Below are positions 7,633 through 16,302 of a stretch of 64,000 nucleotides of DNA, one piece after another (within the stretch, counting starts at the first letter, position 1; each line of letters opens with the position of its first letter). The notes below the pieces were generated by a model. That model did not search any database and was not told the DNA's origin. It saw nothing but the letters and a program-made list of their open reading frames with translations. The position numbers and the translations under genes were made by a program. The stretch lies in the NCBI RefSeq assembly GCF_003014615.1, contig NZ_PYGI01000006.1:1-64000 (forward strand), given 5' to 3'. The DNA comes from Marinobacterium halophilum (GTDB lineage Bacteria > Pseudomonadota > Gammaproteobacteria > Pseudomonadales > Balneatricaceae).

Positions 7633-8172
7633 ATGAATGAAATATCACTGATGCCAGAAGAGCAGTATCGTCGCTTGCAGCAGCGTAATGCTGCTGATGT
7701 GAAGGTGCTGTGGGACCTGCTCGACGAGGTCAAGGACCCGGAAGTGCCGGTGCTGAGTATTTGGGATCTGGGGATATTGCGTGATGTTGAGCGTGAGGGT
7801 GAACGTATCGTCGTCACCATCACGCCGACCTACTCGGGCTGCCCGGCGATGAACACCATTACGGATGATGTTGTTGCCGCGCTGCAGGCGGAAGGTTACG
7901 CCGACGTTGAGGTGAAAACCAAGCTATCGCCTGCCTGGAGCTCTGAGTGGATGTCACCGGAAGGTCGTCGCAAGTTGCGTGATTACGGCATAGCACCGCC
8001 GGAAGACGCCGACATTGATGAAGATGGCCTGACCCCCGATGCGCATGCGCAGTGTCCGCATTGTCGGTCCCGCAATACCCGTCGGATAAGTGAGTTTGGC
8101 TCCACCGCTTGTAAGGCGCTGTTTCAGTGCAATGATTGCAACGAGCCTTTTGACTATTTCAAAAAAATATAA
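7633..8172 (+). CDS. paaD: phenylacetyl-CoA epoxidase maturation protein PaaD
   Basis: The 179-residue protein has an N-terminal DUF59/MIP18 domain (VKDPEVPVLSIWDLGILRDV, then SGCPAMNTI with its Cys) and a C-terminal zinc-ribbon-like stretch, CPHCRSRN and later CNDCNEPFDYF, with four cysteines. PaaD is needed for assembly of the epoxidase, probably in iron-sulfur or diiron cofactor insertion, and is not part of the final complex. It ends 9 bp before paaE. Confidence 0.94.
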   Translation: MNEISLMPEEQYRRLQQRNAADVKVLWDLLDEVKDPEVPVLSIWDLGILRDVEREGERIVVTITPTYSGCPAMNTITDDVVAALQAEGYADVEVKTKLSPAWSSEWMSPEGRRKLRDYGIAPPEDADIDEDGLTPDAHAQCPHCRSRNTRRISEFGSTACKALFQCNDCNEPFDYFKKI

Positions 8173-8181
8173 GGTGACGCG

Positions 8182-9279
8182 ATGTCTGACACCAATTTCT
8201 ACACGCTGAAAGTAGCCGATGTGCAACCGGAGACGGACTCGGCGATCAGTGTGACTTTCGATGTGCCGGAAGCGCTGAAAGAGAAGTTCACGTTCATTCA
8301 GGGCCAGTTCCTGACCCTGCGTGCGATGATCGACGGTGAAGATGTTCGCCGGTCCTACTCCATCTGCTCGGGCGTGACCGACGGTCACATGCGTGTCGGC
8401 ATCAAGCGCGTTCAGGGAGGCCAGTTCTCCAACTATGCCAACGATCAGCTCAAGCCCGGTATGGATATTGAAGTAATGCCGCCGCAAGGCAGCTTTTACT
8501 CCGAGCTGAACCCCGCTAATGCCAAGAACTACATGTGTATTGCTGCCGGTTCCGGTATTACGCCGATGATTTCAATCATGAAATCCGTGCTGGATATTGA
8601 GCCGAACAGCAAGGTCACGTTGATCTACGGTAACCAGCGTTCCAACACCGTGATGTTCAAAGACGAACTCAACTTCGTCAAGAACCGTTACATGGACCGT
8701 TTCCAGTGGATCAATATCATGGACTACGAAGACCAGGGGGCTGATCTGCTCAACGGTCGTATTGATAACAAAAAGGGCTATGCGCTGCAGAAGGCCGGCC
8801 TGATTGATATCAAGAGCACGGATGAAGCCTTTATCTGTGGTCCGGAGTCGATGATGACTGAAGTCTCTCGTGGTTTCCGTATGGAAGGCTTGAGTGATGA
8901 TCAGATCCACTATGAGCTGTTCGCCAGCTCCTCCGCCGATGCTCAGGCTACGCTGGAGAAGGCACAGGCGCGTGTGGCTCAGTATGGCGAAGCGAAAACC
9001 AGCAAGGTAACGGTTGTTGCTGATGGCCGTTCGGTAATGTTCGATCTGGCAACTGTGGGTCAGAATATTCTCGACGCTGGCATGGATGCAGGTATGGACT
9101 TGCCGTATTCCTGCAAGGGCGGTGTGTGCTCAACCTGCAAGTGTAAATTGGTCAAGGGCGAAGTAGAGATGGATATCTCTCACGGTCTTGAGCAGCACGA
9201 GATTGAAGCCGGCTACGTGCTTAGCTGTCAGGCGCACCCGATCAGTGACGAAGTGGTTCTGGACTTCGATCAGCGTTGA
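8182..9279 (+). CDS. paaE: phenylacetyl-CoA epoxidase reductase PaaE
   Basis: PaaE passes electrons from NADPH to the PaaA diiron centre. The 365-residue protein has a ferredoxin-reductase part (FAD-binding RRSYSICS near 55-62, nucleotide-binding AAGSGITPMISI near 115) and a C-terminal plant-type [2Fe-2S] domain with the cysteines of SCKGGVCSTCKCK and LSCQAHP. The length fits the family (about 356). It is the last gene of the operon and is followed by a strong terminator. Confidence 0.95.
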   Translation: MSDTNFYTLKVADVQPETDSAISVTFDVPEALKEKFTFIQGQFLTLRAMIDGEDVRRSYSICSGVTDGHMRVGIKRVQGGQFSNYANDQLKPGMDIEVMPPQGSFYSELNPANAKNYMCIAAGSGITPMISIMKSVLDIEPNSKVTLIYGNQRSNTVMFKDELNFVKNRYMDRFQWINIMDYEDQGADLLNGRIDNKKGYALQKAGLIDIKSTDEAFICGPESMMTEVSRGFRMEGLSDDQIHYELFASSSADAQATLEKAQARVAQYGEAKTSKVTVVADGRSVMFDLATVGQNILDAGMDAGMDLPYSCKGGVCSTCKCKLVKGEVEMDISHGLEQHEIEAGYVLSCQAHPISDEVVLDFDQR

Positions 9280-9324
9280 TTACGGCTTGTCTGGTATAGC
9301 GATGGTTTGTTTACCATCGTAGTG

Positions 9325-9360
9325 AAAACGCCCGATGCACTGCATCGGGCGTTTTTGTTT
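9325..9360. terminator. terminator of the paa operon, probably bidirectional
   Basis: A 13-bp G+C-rich stem pairs AACGCCCGATGCA (9327-9339) with 9341-9353 and is followed by TTTTTGTTT on the plus strand. The A-run on the 5' side (AAAACG) becomes a U-run for the opposite strand, so it can also end the convergent transporter gene, whose stop is at 9371. Confidence 0.88.
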
Positions 9361-9370
9361 CAAGGCGTTA

Positions 9371-10540
9371 TCAGCGTGGCGGTAACCAAAGTTTGAGGGT
9401 GCGGAACCAGTTGAGCGATGCCAGCTGCTCCCTGAGCTGCTCTTCCAGATCGCGCGCGCTCAGGCCGGTGTGATGCAGCAGCTGGTGAATCTGTTCCGAA
9501 GCCTTGATGTCGAGGTCAATATACTCAGGGTGGTAGTACAGAATCAGCTCATAATCGGGATTGTCACCCAGGATGCGGCTGATGGTTGCATCCAAATGCT
9601 GGCTGATCTCACGTCGGGTCGGCATGACCGGGCAAAAGGCCTCTCCGTGAAATTCTTCGTCATCATAGGTATCGATGTGGAAAATGATATGGCCAATATC
9701 ATCGAATCGATTCTGCAGCTGACACACCACATTATCACCAATGTAGTGACCTTCCGCGGCGCTTAAGTGAGGTGCCACTTGCAAGTGCATCTCAAGCAGG
9801 CCCTGGTTGGCCATATTTCGGCTTTTGAAGCTGTGGACGTTAATCACGCCATCGACACTGAGTACCTGTTCGCGCAGAGCCTGTACCTGCTCCTCAGGCA
9901 GTGCGGTATCCACCAGTTCAGTCACGCTTTTGGCGACAAGATCCCAGCCAATTTTACCGACCAGCAGGGCAACCAGTACGGCAGCCAGTGCATCCAGCCA
10001 CCAGATACCGGCCATGGCACCAGCGACAGCAACCAGCACAACGATGGATGAAAGGGCGTCGGTGCGGCTGTGCCAGGCGTTGGCGATGATCAGGTCGGAC
10101 TGCAGTGCCTTGCCGACTTTCAGGGTGTAACGGAAAATCCACTCTTTACCAATGATAGACAGGGTTGCCGCAATAAGCGCTGGCCATGTGGGTAATGGCG
10201 GTTGTTCGTCGGCAAACAGCAGGCTGATGCTGTCATAGGCCATGGCGGCACCGACAACGATAAGGACCACGCCCAGTGCGACGGTGCCGACGGTTTCGAA
10301 GCGTCCGTGCCCCCAGGGATGGTTGGCGTCCGGGGCGCGATGTGACAGCCGTAAAACGGCGACGACCATGAAGTCGGTCAGCAGATCGGAGAACGAGTGT
10401 ATGCCATCGGCGATCAATGCGCTGGAGTTGGCCATTACACCCACCAGGATTTTGAGCACACCTAATAGCGTATCCAGAATGGCACCGATAATGGTCACCC
10501 GTTCTGCCGCTTTGCGCCGCTTGTCTAATTGCTCCTGCAT
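9371..10540 (-). CDS. cation diffusion facilitator family metal transporter
   Basis: The 389-residue protein has the CDF layout: about six membrane helices in the first 210 residues, the metal site ALIADGIHSFSDLLTDF near residues 40-57, a second half-site NAWHSRTDALSS near 155, and a cytoplasmic C-terminal domain. CDF proteins export Zn2+, Fe2+, Mn2+ or Co2+ in exchange for protons. The C-terminal part is longer than in FieF (300 aa) and contains extra His/Asp residues, which may tune metal sensing. Metal specificity cannot be decided. It is transcribed alone, convergent to the paa operon. Confidence 0.87.
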   Translation of the reverse strand: MQEQLDKRRKAAERVTIIGAILDTLLGVLKILVGVMANSSALIADGIHSFSDLLTDFMVVAVLRLSHRAPDANHPWGHGRFETVGTVALGVVLIVVGAAMAYDSISLLFADEQPPLPTWPALIAATLSIIGKEWIFRYTLKVGKALQSDLIIANAWHSRTDALSSIVVLVAVAGAMAGIWWLDALAAVLVALLVGKIGWDLVAKSVTELVDTALPEEQVQALREQVLSVDGVINVHSFKSRNMANQGLLEMHLQVAPHLSAAEGHYIGDNVVCQLQNRFDDIGHIIFHIDTYDDEEFHGEAFCPVMPTRREISQHLDATISRILGDNPDYELILYYHPEYIDLDIKASEQIHQLLHHTGLSARDLEEQLREQLASLNWFRTLKLWLPPR

Positions 10541-10874
10541 CGGTTGTACACTCCGCTAAAAACAGCGCGCTATCATACCGCTATCTTGATCTCCGGACTA
10601 GCGACATGCGCAGAAGTGTGTTTTGGATAAATATAACGGTTTGATTCATAAGGCAAAAAAACTAATGGTCAAATATTGAACAATCTGTGTTCGGCTTAGG
10701 TATCATCCGAGCTGAAGCCATTTTGTCATGATATCTTCACAGTGTTATCCACAGTAAATGTGGGTATGAGGGTGTAACGTCGATGCTGCGCGGGTTGGGC
10801 GATGTTTCATTGTTCCTGTGGGCGGGATAACTTACCATGCTTGGCTGTTTTGGTGTCGTTTCGGGATCTTTCAC
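10541..10874. other. divergent promoter region with one DnaA-box-like 9-mer
   Basis: This spacer separates two divergent transporter genes and must contain both promoters. TTATCCACA at 10745-10753 is an exact DnaA box, but it stands alone and there is no other origin-like structure. No gene or RNA was recognised. Confidence 0.4.
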
Positions 10875-11765
10875 ATGCAGACTTCATACTTGACGCAATG
10901 GATTTTGCCATTGGCGTTGTTCAGTATCATGTTCGGTGTTGGCATGACCCTGAAAGCCGCCGATTTTACCCGGCTGCTGCATGCGCCGCGTGCTGTTATC
11001 GTGGGTATGGCGGGCCAATTGTTGCTGTTACCTCTGTTGGGCGCGGTCGTGATCGGGCTGACGGCTTTGCCACCGCTGCTGGCGACAGGCCTGATGATCC
11101 TGACGTTTGCTCCGGGAGGTGCAACCTCCAACATGCTGACTCTGTTGGCGCGTGGCGATACGGCATTATCCATAACGCTCACGGCCGTAAGCAGTTTGAT
11201 CACGCCGTTTACATTGCCTCTGTTGACTCTGCTGGTACTGGAGCAACAGGGGTTGATGGATGTGCTGCCTGATTTTCCGATACTGATTACGATTATGAAA
11301 ATGTTGGTGGTGACGCTGTTGCCGGTTGGAATCGGTATGCTGGTTGCGGCATGCCGTCCTGGTCTGTGCACGCGTATGCAGCGGCCGGTCAAGCTCTGCT
11401 CATTGCTGTTTATGATCGTTATCGTAACGGCGATTGTACTGGCTAACAGGGAGGCCCTGCCGAGTCTGATTAATCAAGTCGGCCCGGTGGCCTTGCTGCT
11501 GACGGTGTGTGCATTGGCGGCGGGATATGGGCTGGCACGGGTGGCGGGTCTGCAGGATGCACAGCGTGTGACTCTGGCCATTGAAGTGGGCATTCAGAAT
11601 GCAGGCACCGCATTGCTGGTCACTGCCGGGCTGCTGCAGAATACCGAAATGTCGGCCAGCGCACTTATTTATGGGGTGGTAATGCAGATACCTGCCGTAT
11701 TGATCTTGCTGTGGCGTAACCCCGGCGTGCTGCGGCAACCGGTACGGGCATTGCTGCAGCGTTAG
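10875..11765 (+). CDS. bile acid:sodium symporter (BASS) family transporter
   Basis: The 296-residue protein is almost entirely hydrophobic, with about nine to ten helices and the BASS hallmarks PLALFSIMFGVGMTL near the start, LTFAPGGATSNMLTLLARGD near 85-105, and EVGIQNAGTALLV near 240. The family imports organic anions with sodium. The frame is open to a GTG at 10818, but the family begins at the ATG at 10875, so the shorter form is preferred; the ribosome binding site is weak. The substrate is unknown. It converges on queE, whose stop is 15 bp beyond. Confidence 0.85.
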   Translation: MQTSYLTQWILPLALFSIMFGVGMTLKAADFTRLLHAPRAVIVGMAGQLLLLPLLGAVVIGLTALPPLLATGLMILTFAPGGATSNMLTLLARGDTALSITLTAVSSLITPFTLPLLTLLVLEQQGLMDVLPDFPILITIMKMLVVTLLPVGIGMLVAACRPGLCTRMQRPVKLCSLLFMIVIVTAIVLANREALPSLINQVGPVALLLTVCALAAGYGLARVAGLQDAQRVTLAIEVGIQNAGTALLVTAGLLQNTEMSASALIYGVVMQIPAVLILLWRNPGVLRQPVRALLQR

Positions 11766-11780
11766 CCGGTTGGTTAAGGC

Positions 11781-12413
11781 TTAGTCGATACCCAGCATTT
11801 TGTGTGTTTGCAAGCTGAGTTGCCATTGCGGATGCGCCATGCAGTAATCGATGCAGCGCCGGGTATAGTCATTCTGTAAAGGGCCGTCCATCGGTTGCAG
11901 GTAGAAGTGGGTGAAGTCTGCATCGGCAAAGCGTTCAGGCGGGGCCAGGCTCTGTGGATAGACCAGCTTGAGTTCATCGCCATGAGTGATGATGACCTCG
12001 CTGCCACTCTTGGGGCTCACGCAGATCCAATCCAGTCCTGCGGGGAGGGGTTTGGTGCCATTGGTTTCGATGGCGACTTCGAAGCCGCGGGCATGCAGTG
12101 CATTCACCAGTGCTGCGTCCAGCTGAAGTGCTGGTTCGCCACCCGTGCAGACGACATAGCGGCGACCGCCTGCATCTTGCGGCCAGAAGCTGTCGATGCG
12201 CTCGGCCAAGGCTTCAGCATCCTTGAATTTGCCGCCGTTCTGGCCATCGGTACCGATAAAATCGGTATCACAAAAGTCGCAGACAGCTTCAGCACGGTCC
12301 TGTTCACGCCCGGACCACAGGTTGCACCCGGTGAAACGGCAGAATACGGAGGCGCGGCCGGTCTGTGCGCCTTCGCCCTGCAAGGTGTAGAAAATTTCTT
12401 TGACGCTGTACAT
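11781..12413 (-). CDS. queE: 7-carboxy-7-deazaguanine synthase QueE
   Basis: QueE is a radical-SAM enzyme making the deazaguanine ring in queuosine (preQ0) synthesis. The 210-residue protein starts YSVKEIFYTLQGEG, has the variant cluster motif C-x14-C-x2-C (from CNLWSGREQD to CDFCDTDF) typical of the proteobacterial subclass, and the glycine-rich CTGGEPALQ. The cofactor-binding ETNGT and the SPKSG motif follow. It is a single gene, convergent to the BASS transporter; queC and queD are not in the window. Confidence 0.93.
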   Translation of the reverse strand: MYSVKEIFYTLQGEGAQTGRASVFCRFTGCNLWSGREQDRAEAVCDFCDTDFIGTDGQNGGKFKDAEALAERIDSFWPQDAGGRRYVVCTGGEPALQLDAALVNALHARGFEVAIETNGTKPLPAGLDWICVSPKSGSEVIITHGDELKLVYPQSLAPPERFADADFTHFYLQPMDGPLQNDYTRRCIDYCMAHPQWQLSLQTHKMLGID

Positions 12414-12556
12414 GCAAGCTCCTGCTGGTTAAGGCGTCAGTTTATCGGCAAATTGACAATGATCAAGCAGTGCGCGATAAATCCGATACAGGTACTCGGG
12501 TATAGGGCTATTAGTTGCCATATACTGGTTTAAACAACATAAGGAAGGAGAGACTA

Positions 12557-13195
12557 ATGGATACGCGTTGGCTGGCTGCTGCGGTATTGGGTGGCGTAAT
12601 GATGGCTCCGTCGGTATGGGCCGAAGGCGAGAGCCGGGTGATGATCACACCTGATCTGTATTCGTTCAAGGTGATGCATGATGGTACCGAATACGACATT
12701 ATGCGCAATCAGGATCCTGAGCACCGTATACATTCGCTGTATGAAACGACTTCACGCGGCCTGCCTCAGGCGATGCATCCTTTTGCCCCGCATGCGGTTG
12801 AAACACTAGGGGAGCGTGAGTTTATTCACTATATGATGCAGGCGCAGCAGGATGATTCGGTGATGATTGTGGATACCCGAACCATCGGTTGGCATGTGCG
12901 TCTGACGATTCCTGGCGCGCGTAATTATCCCTATACCATGATGGATGATGAGGGTGATCGGGAGTGGGCGCTGGATGATTTCGGAGTCACCTCGAATGCC
13001 GAGGGAGGATACGATTTCAGCCAAGCGAAAACGTTGGCCATGTTTTGTAACGGTTACTGGTGCGGTCAGACCCCGGCCATGATCCGTAAGTTGCTGGCGC
13101 TGGGCTATCCGGCTGAAAAGCTAAAATACTACCGTGGCGGCATGCAGGCATGGACCAGCCTCGGTTTCACCGTCATTGGTGACGGTGCCGAATAA
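12557..13195 (+). CDS. exported rhodanese-like protein
   Basis: The 212-residue protein begins with a signal peptide (MDTRWLAAAVLGGVMMAPSVWA, cut after about residue 22) and is therefore periplasmic. A rhodanese domain occupies about residues 85-205, with the active-site loop FCNGYWCGQTP carrying two cysteines. It resembles the CxxCW-type rhodaneses linked in some bacteria with periplasmic quinoprotein metabolism, but no such genes are nearby. The start at 12557 is favoured by AAGGAGAG 5-8 bases upstream over an earlier in-frame ATG at 12515. Sulfur transfer is likely; the partner is unknown. Confidence 0.75.
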   Translation: MDTRWLAAAVLGGVMMAPSVWAEGESRVMITPDLYSFKVMHDGTEYDIMRNQDPEHRIHSLYETTSRGLPQAMHPFAPHAVETLGEREFIHYMMQAQQDDSVMIVDTRTIGWHVRLTIPGARNYPYTMMDDEGDREWALDDFGVTSNAEGGYDFSQAKTLAMFCNGYWCGQTPAMIRKLLALGYPAEKLKYYRGGMQAWTSLGFTVIGDGAE

Positions 13196-13212
13196 CCCGA
13201 TGTTATTTCGGT

Positions 13213-13236
13213 GTGAGCCTCAATGCTGAGGCTCAC
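13213..13236. terminator. perfect 10-bp stem at a convergent gene junction
   Basis: GTGAGCCTCA (13213-13222) pairs exactly with 13227-13236 around an ATGC loop. It overlaps the rdgC stop codon. There is no T-run on either side, so its role as intrinsic terminator is uncertain. Confidence 0.45.
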
Positions 13237-14131
13237 CTCCCAATGTTTCCAGCAACTCCGGTAGCAGCCGCGCATACTCCAGTCCCATGCGGGCCAGCTC
13301 CGCATCGCGTGCTGCCAGCACATCTTCCGGTGTGTCGGCATCCAGTTGCTCGCGATATTCATCACTGAGGCGCAGGCGATGCAGGCTCAGGTCTTCATGC
13401 AAGACGAAGCGGATCTGTTGCTGCCACTCCAGCGCCAGGCGCTTGACCAGCATGCCGGCGGTGATGTGTGCACTGATTTCGTCACAGAGCAGGTCCTGTC
13501 CCTTGGCGCTGATTTTACTGCCTTCGGTCATTGGGTCACGCAGTTCGCACTCATCTTCCAGAACCCAGCCTTGCGGCATCGCTTCACCCTGCAGCCAGGC
13601 GGTCATCACCTTGTCGGCTGATATCTGAGTCAGAGGCAGCTTGACCACCAGTGATCCCAGTGCCTGACGCAATTGGTTGAGCAATTCTTCAGCCTGCTTG
13701 TGGCTGGAGGCGTTGACCACGATCCAGCCCTGTTGCGGCATCAGTATGGCTTCGATGCTGCGGCGGCGGGTAAAGCTCCGTGGCAGCAGGTCCATGATGA
13801 CTTCGTCCTTAAGTTGCAGCTTTTCCTTGCGGTAGACCTTGCGTGATTGCTCTGCTTCGATCAGGGCAACCTTGTCATCCAGTTGTTCACGAACGACGCT
13901 GGCGGGAATAATACGCTCCTCCTGGGCCAAATTGACGAGCAGAAAGCCGTTGCTGCTGAATACCAGCATCTCTTCGGCTTCCTTGACCGGCTGGCTCCAG
14001 CCACTGCGGCTCAGCTCCTGACTACCGCAAGGGGTAAAAGGATGCTCGGCAAGTGCCTGTTCAAGATGCTCCTGCGTCAGTTCGGCGGATGGTTCAAAAC
14101 GGTAAAAAATCAGATTGCGAAACCAGAGCAT
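13220..14131 (-). CDS. rdgC: recombination-associated protein RdgC
   Basis: RdgC is a ring-shaped DNA-binding protein that limits RecA loading and affects replication restart. The 303-residue length equals that of E. coli RdgC. Family features include the N-terminal MLWFRNLIFYRF, then FTPCGSQELSRSGW and RKVYRKEKLQLKDEV, and a C-terminal half with RLALEWQQQIRFVLHEDL. It is transcribed alone. Confidence 0.95.
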   Translation of the reverse strand: MLWFRNLIFYRFEPSAELTQEHLEQALAEHPFTPCGSQELSRSGWSQPVKEAEEMLVFSSNGFLLVNLAQEERIIPASVVREQLDDKVALIEAEQSRKVYRKEKLQLKDEVIMDLLPRSFTRRRSIEAILMPQQGWIVVNASSHKQAEELLNQLRQALGSLVVKLPLTQISADKVMTAWLQGEAMPQGWVLEDECELRDPMTEGSKISAKGQDLLCDEISAHITAGMLVKRLALEWQQQIRFVLHEDLSLHRLRLSDEYREQLDADTPEDVLAARDAELARMGLEYARLLPELLETLGGEPQH

Positions 14132-14188
14132 GGTATCTCCCGGAAAATGAACGGCTGAAAGTGTGTGCTGAGTCGTAGTGCAGGTTAA

Positions 14189-14638
14189 CTATTGGGCGGT
14201 AGCTGCAAGTGCCTGCTCAATCGCCTGATCCAGATAATAGCCATAAAAATCAGGTGAGCTGATACCGATCAGTGGTGCTGCCAATGCGTCTCCCTGCATG
14301 CTGAGCATCAGTACGCTGGGGAAAAAGCTGATAGCGTAACGACGGGCGAATGCATCGGCGCTTAACCGCTCATTGAGCGGGCCGAGTACATCTCCGGATC
14401 CCGGAATCTTCAATTCACGTATGGCCAGCTCAGGGCGTTGCTGATGCTGCAAGGGCAGCAGAAAGTCAGTGCGAACCTGGTCGCAATAGTGGCAATCGGG
14501 TTGAGAGAACAGTAGCACGAGCACCTTGGGTGGAGTGTCATTGCTTTTGAGGGCCTCAAAGCCGATAAACCAGGGCAGTTTTTCGGTAGCCTGAAGGTGA
14601 GCGCTAAATAGCAGCAATAGGGCGGCGAGCAGTCTCAC
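14189..14638 (-). CDS. exported thioredoxin-fold protein
   Basis: The 149-residue protein has a signal peptide (MRLLAALLLLFSAHLQA) and a SoxW/DsbE-like thioredoxin fold with the redox motif CHYC (in QPDCHYCDQV) near residues 50-53. A cis-Pro-like region follows near SFFPSVLML. It probably reduces or oxidises disulfides in the periplasm. Its start overlaps the stop of the upstream hydrolase gene by four bases (ATGA), so the two are translationally coupled. The substrate is unknown. Confidence 0.72.
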   Translation of the reverse strand: MRLLAALLLLFSAHLQATEKLPWFIGFEALKSNDTPPKVLVLLFSQPDCHYCDQVRTDFLLPLQHQQRPELAIRELKIPGSGDVLGPLNERLSADAFARRYAISFFPSVLMLSMQGDALAAPLIGISSPDFYGYYLDQAIEQALAATAQ

Positions 14639-15525
14639 TGTAGTGATTCCATCAAAGCGGTCAAGTGGTCAACGATATCGTAGGTGTAAAGGTCACGGAA
14701 AAAATGGTCGGCATCTTCAATGGTAACCTGCGTCACTTGAGGATTGTCGACGTTGGCCATGGCACTGCTGACATCCGGAACGGTTGTGTCGGCCGAGCCG
14801 GCAATTACCAAGGTTGGTAACGGGGTGGTAAGCAGGTTTGGGGTATGCATGCGAGGTTCATCAGCGTAATAGCTGAGTATTGCAGCAGGTGATGCCTGTG
14901 TCTGCGGGCAATACAGGAAATCGACTGGCTGCATCATGGGTGTGTTGTTGGAGCGAGCCTGTTCGGCTGCTGCCAGCAACGGTGCCAGACTGTGGCCGTA
15001 GCGCGTTTCATATTGTGCCGTTTCGCGGGCGTAGTTCCATGTCATCGGTGCCAGTAGAACCTGTGCCTTGATTAATGCCGGAAGCGGGCGTGTCGCATCT
15101 GTATACCAGGCAGTCTGGTTGCCTCCGCGGGAATGGCCCAGCAGCACAACGCTGTTACTGCCTTGCTCTTCAAGCCAGTTAACCCATTGACCAATCTCGC
15201 CCACGGCATCGGTATGTTGATGTGTATGGGGTGTGTCGCAGGCATACCGGCCTTTGCGGTGATCAATACCCAGGCTCAGGTTGATTGCCAGGCTGTTGAA
15301 TCCGGCTTCAGTCAGTGCTTCTTGTAGGGCCTCAACAAGCTCCATGCCGTTGTGGCCCAGGGTGCCGTGGGTGATCAGAACCGTTGTGGTATCGGTTGAG
15401 TACGGCCCGTCGGCATGCTCAAGGTTGGCGGTGAGCGTCATGCCATGCAGAGAGGTAGTAACCGTTTCGGCATGGGCACCGAACGATCCAAGCAGCAGAA
15501 TGCATGTAATCAGGTTGCGTAACAT
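14635..15525 (-). CDS. exported alpha/beta-hydrolase (DUF3530-like or dienelactone-hydrolase-like)
   Basis: The 296-residue protein has a signal peptide (MLRNLITCILLLGSFGAHA) and an alpha/beta-hydrolase core. The nucleophile elbow is GHSRGG near residue 140, an acid is in AGSADTTVP near 250, and the catalytic His is in EDADHFF near 275. ITHGTLGHNGME marks the oxyanion region. Of three in-frame ATGs, the one at 15525 has GAGAGGA at the right distance; longer versions overlap apt. It is co-transcribed with the thioredoxin-like gene. Function is not known. Confidence 0.72.
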   Translation of the reverse strand: MLRNLITCILLLGSFGAHAETVTTSLHGMTLTANLEHADGPYSTDTTTVLITHGTLGHNGMELVEALQEALTEAGFNSLAINLSLGIDHRKGRYACDTPHTHQHTDAVGEIGQWVNWLEEQGSNSVVLLGHSRGGNQTAWYTDATRPLPALIKAQVLLAPMTWNYARETAQYETRYGHSLAPLLAAAEQARSNNTPMMQPVDFLYCPQTQASPAAILSYYADEPRMHTPNLLTTPLPTLVIAGSADTTVPDVSSAMANVDNPQVTQVTIEDADHFFRDLYTYDIVDHLTALMESLQ

Positions 15526-15574
15526 GAATATCATCCTCTCGTTGTGATGGCATGATTTTGTACGTTGGTGCCGA

Positions 15575-16117
15575 TTACAGGCCTTCGTAAGCCAGCAGGG
15601 CATAGACAGGAATGCCAAGTTCCTGGATACGGGTAGAACCTTGCAGATCGGGCAGGTCGATCAGCGCAGCTGCTTCGACGACTTCAGCACCCAGTGTGTT
15701 GATCAGGGTGCAAGCGGCCAGTAGCGTGCCGCCAGTTGCAATCAGGTCATCAAACAGCAAAACACGGTCGCCCTTGGTTACGGCATCGGTCTGCATTTCG
15801 ACGGCTGAGGTGCCGTATTCCAGAGCATATTCCTGATGAATGGTTTCGCCCGGGAGTTTGCCTTTCTTGCGTACCAGTACCAGCGGCAGGTTCAGCTGGT
15901 AGGCCATGATTGCGCCAAACAGGAAGCCGCGTGCGTCAATGCAGGCAATATGGGTAATGTCGCTGTCGAGATAGCGCTGTACAAACGCATCAGAGACCAT
16001 GTGCATCGCTTTCGGGTCTTTAAAGATCGGGGTTACATCGCGGAATATGACGCCCGGTTCAGGCCAGTCCTGCAGTGAGCGGATGACGGACTTGACGTAA
16101 AACTCATCGTAGGACAT
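15575..16117 (-). CDS. apt: adenine phosphoribosyltransferase
   Basis: Apt salvages adenine to AMP with PRPP. The 180-residue protein has the PRPP-binding motif VLLFDDLIATGGT near 120-132, the family start IRSLQDWPEPGVIFRDVTPI, and VRKKGKLPGET in the flexible loop. Length equals the family norm. It is a single gene; the start follows GGGAGAT. Confidence 0.95.
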   Translation of the reverse strand: MSYDEFYVKSVIRSLQDWPEPGVIFRDVTPIFKDPKAMHMVSDAFVQRYLDSDITHIACIDARGFLFGAIMAYQLNLPLVLVRKKGKLPGETIHQEYALEYGTSAVEMQTDAVTKGDRVLLFDDLIATGGTLLAACTLINTLGAEVVEAAALIDLPDLQGSTRIQELGIPVYALLAYEGL

Positions 16118-16143
16118 ACAAAATCTCCCAGTTGGGCACTCAA

Positions 16144-16157
16144 TTGATATAACTCAA
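16144..16157. promoter_or_regulatory. near-consensus FNR/Anr box upstream of apt
   Basis: TTGATATAACTCAA matches TTGAT-N4-ATCAA at nine of ten positions. It ends 27 bp before the apt start, too close for typical activation, so it would repress or be fortuitous. Confidence 0.3.
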
Positions 16158-16302
16158 TGCGGCAATGGTGTAATAAGGGTTTAATACAAGCGTTGGGTTA
16201 CACACTGAGATGGCTATTTCATTGTGCAACTTGGGACGTAGCTTCTATGAGGCTGCGTCCCTTTTTTCTGGCGGGGTCATCCATGCCCGGTCATGAATGC
16301 TG

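Noticed and set aside
10745-10753. Exact DnaA box TTATCCACA
   Set aside because: Single copy with no further boxes or origin structure; expected by chance in a genome.
16144-16157. FNR-like box as an activator site for apt
   Set aside because: Too close to the start codon and one mismatch; kept only as a low-confidence site.
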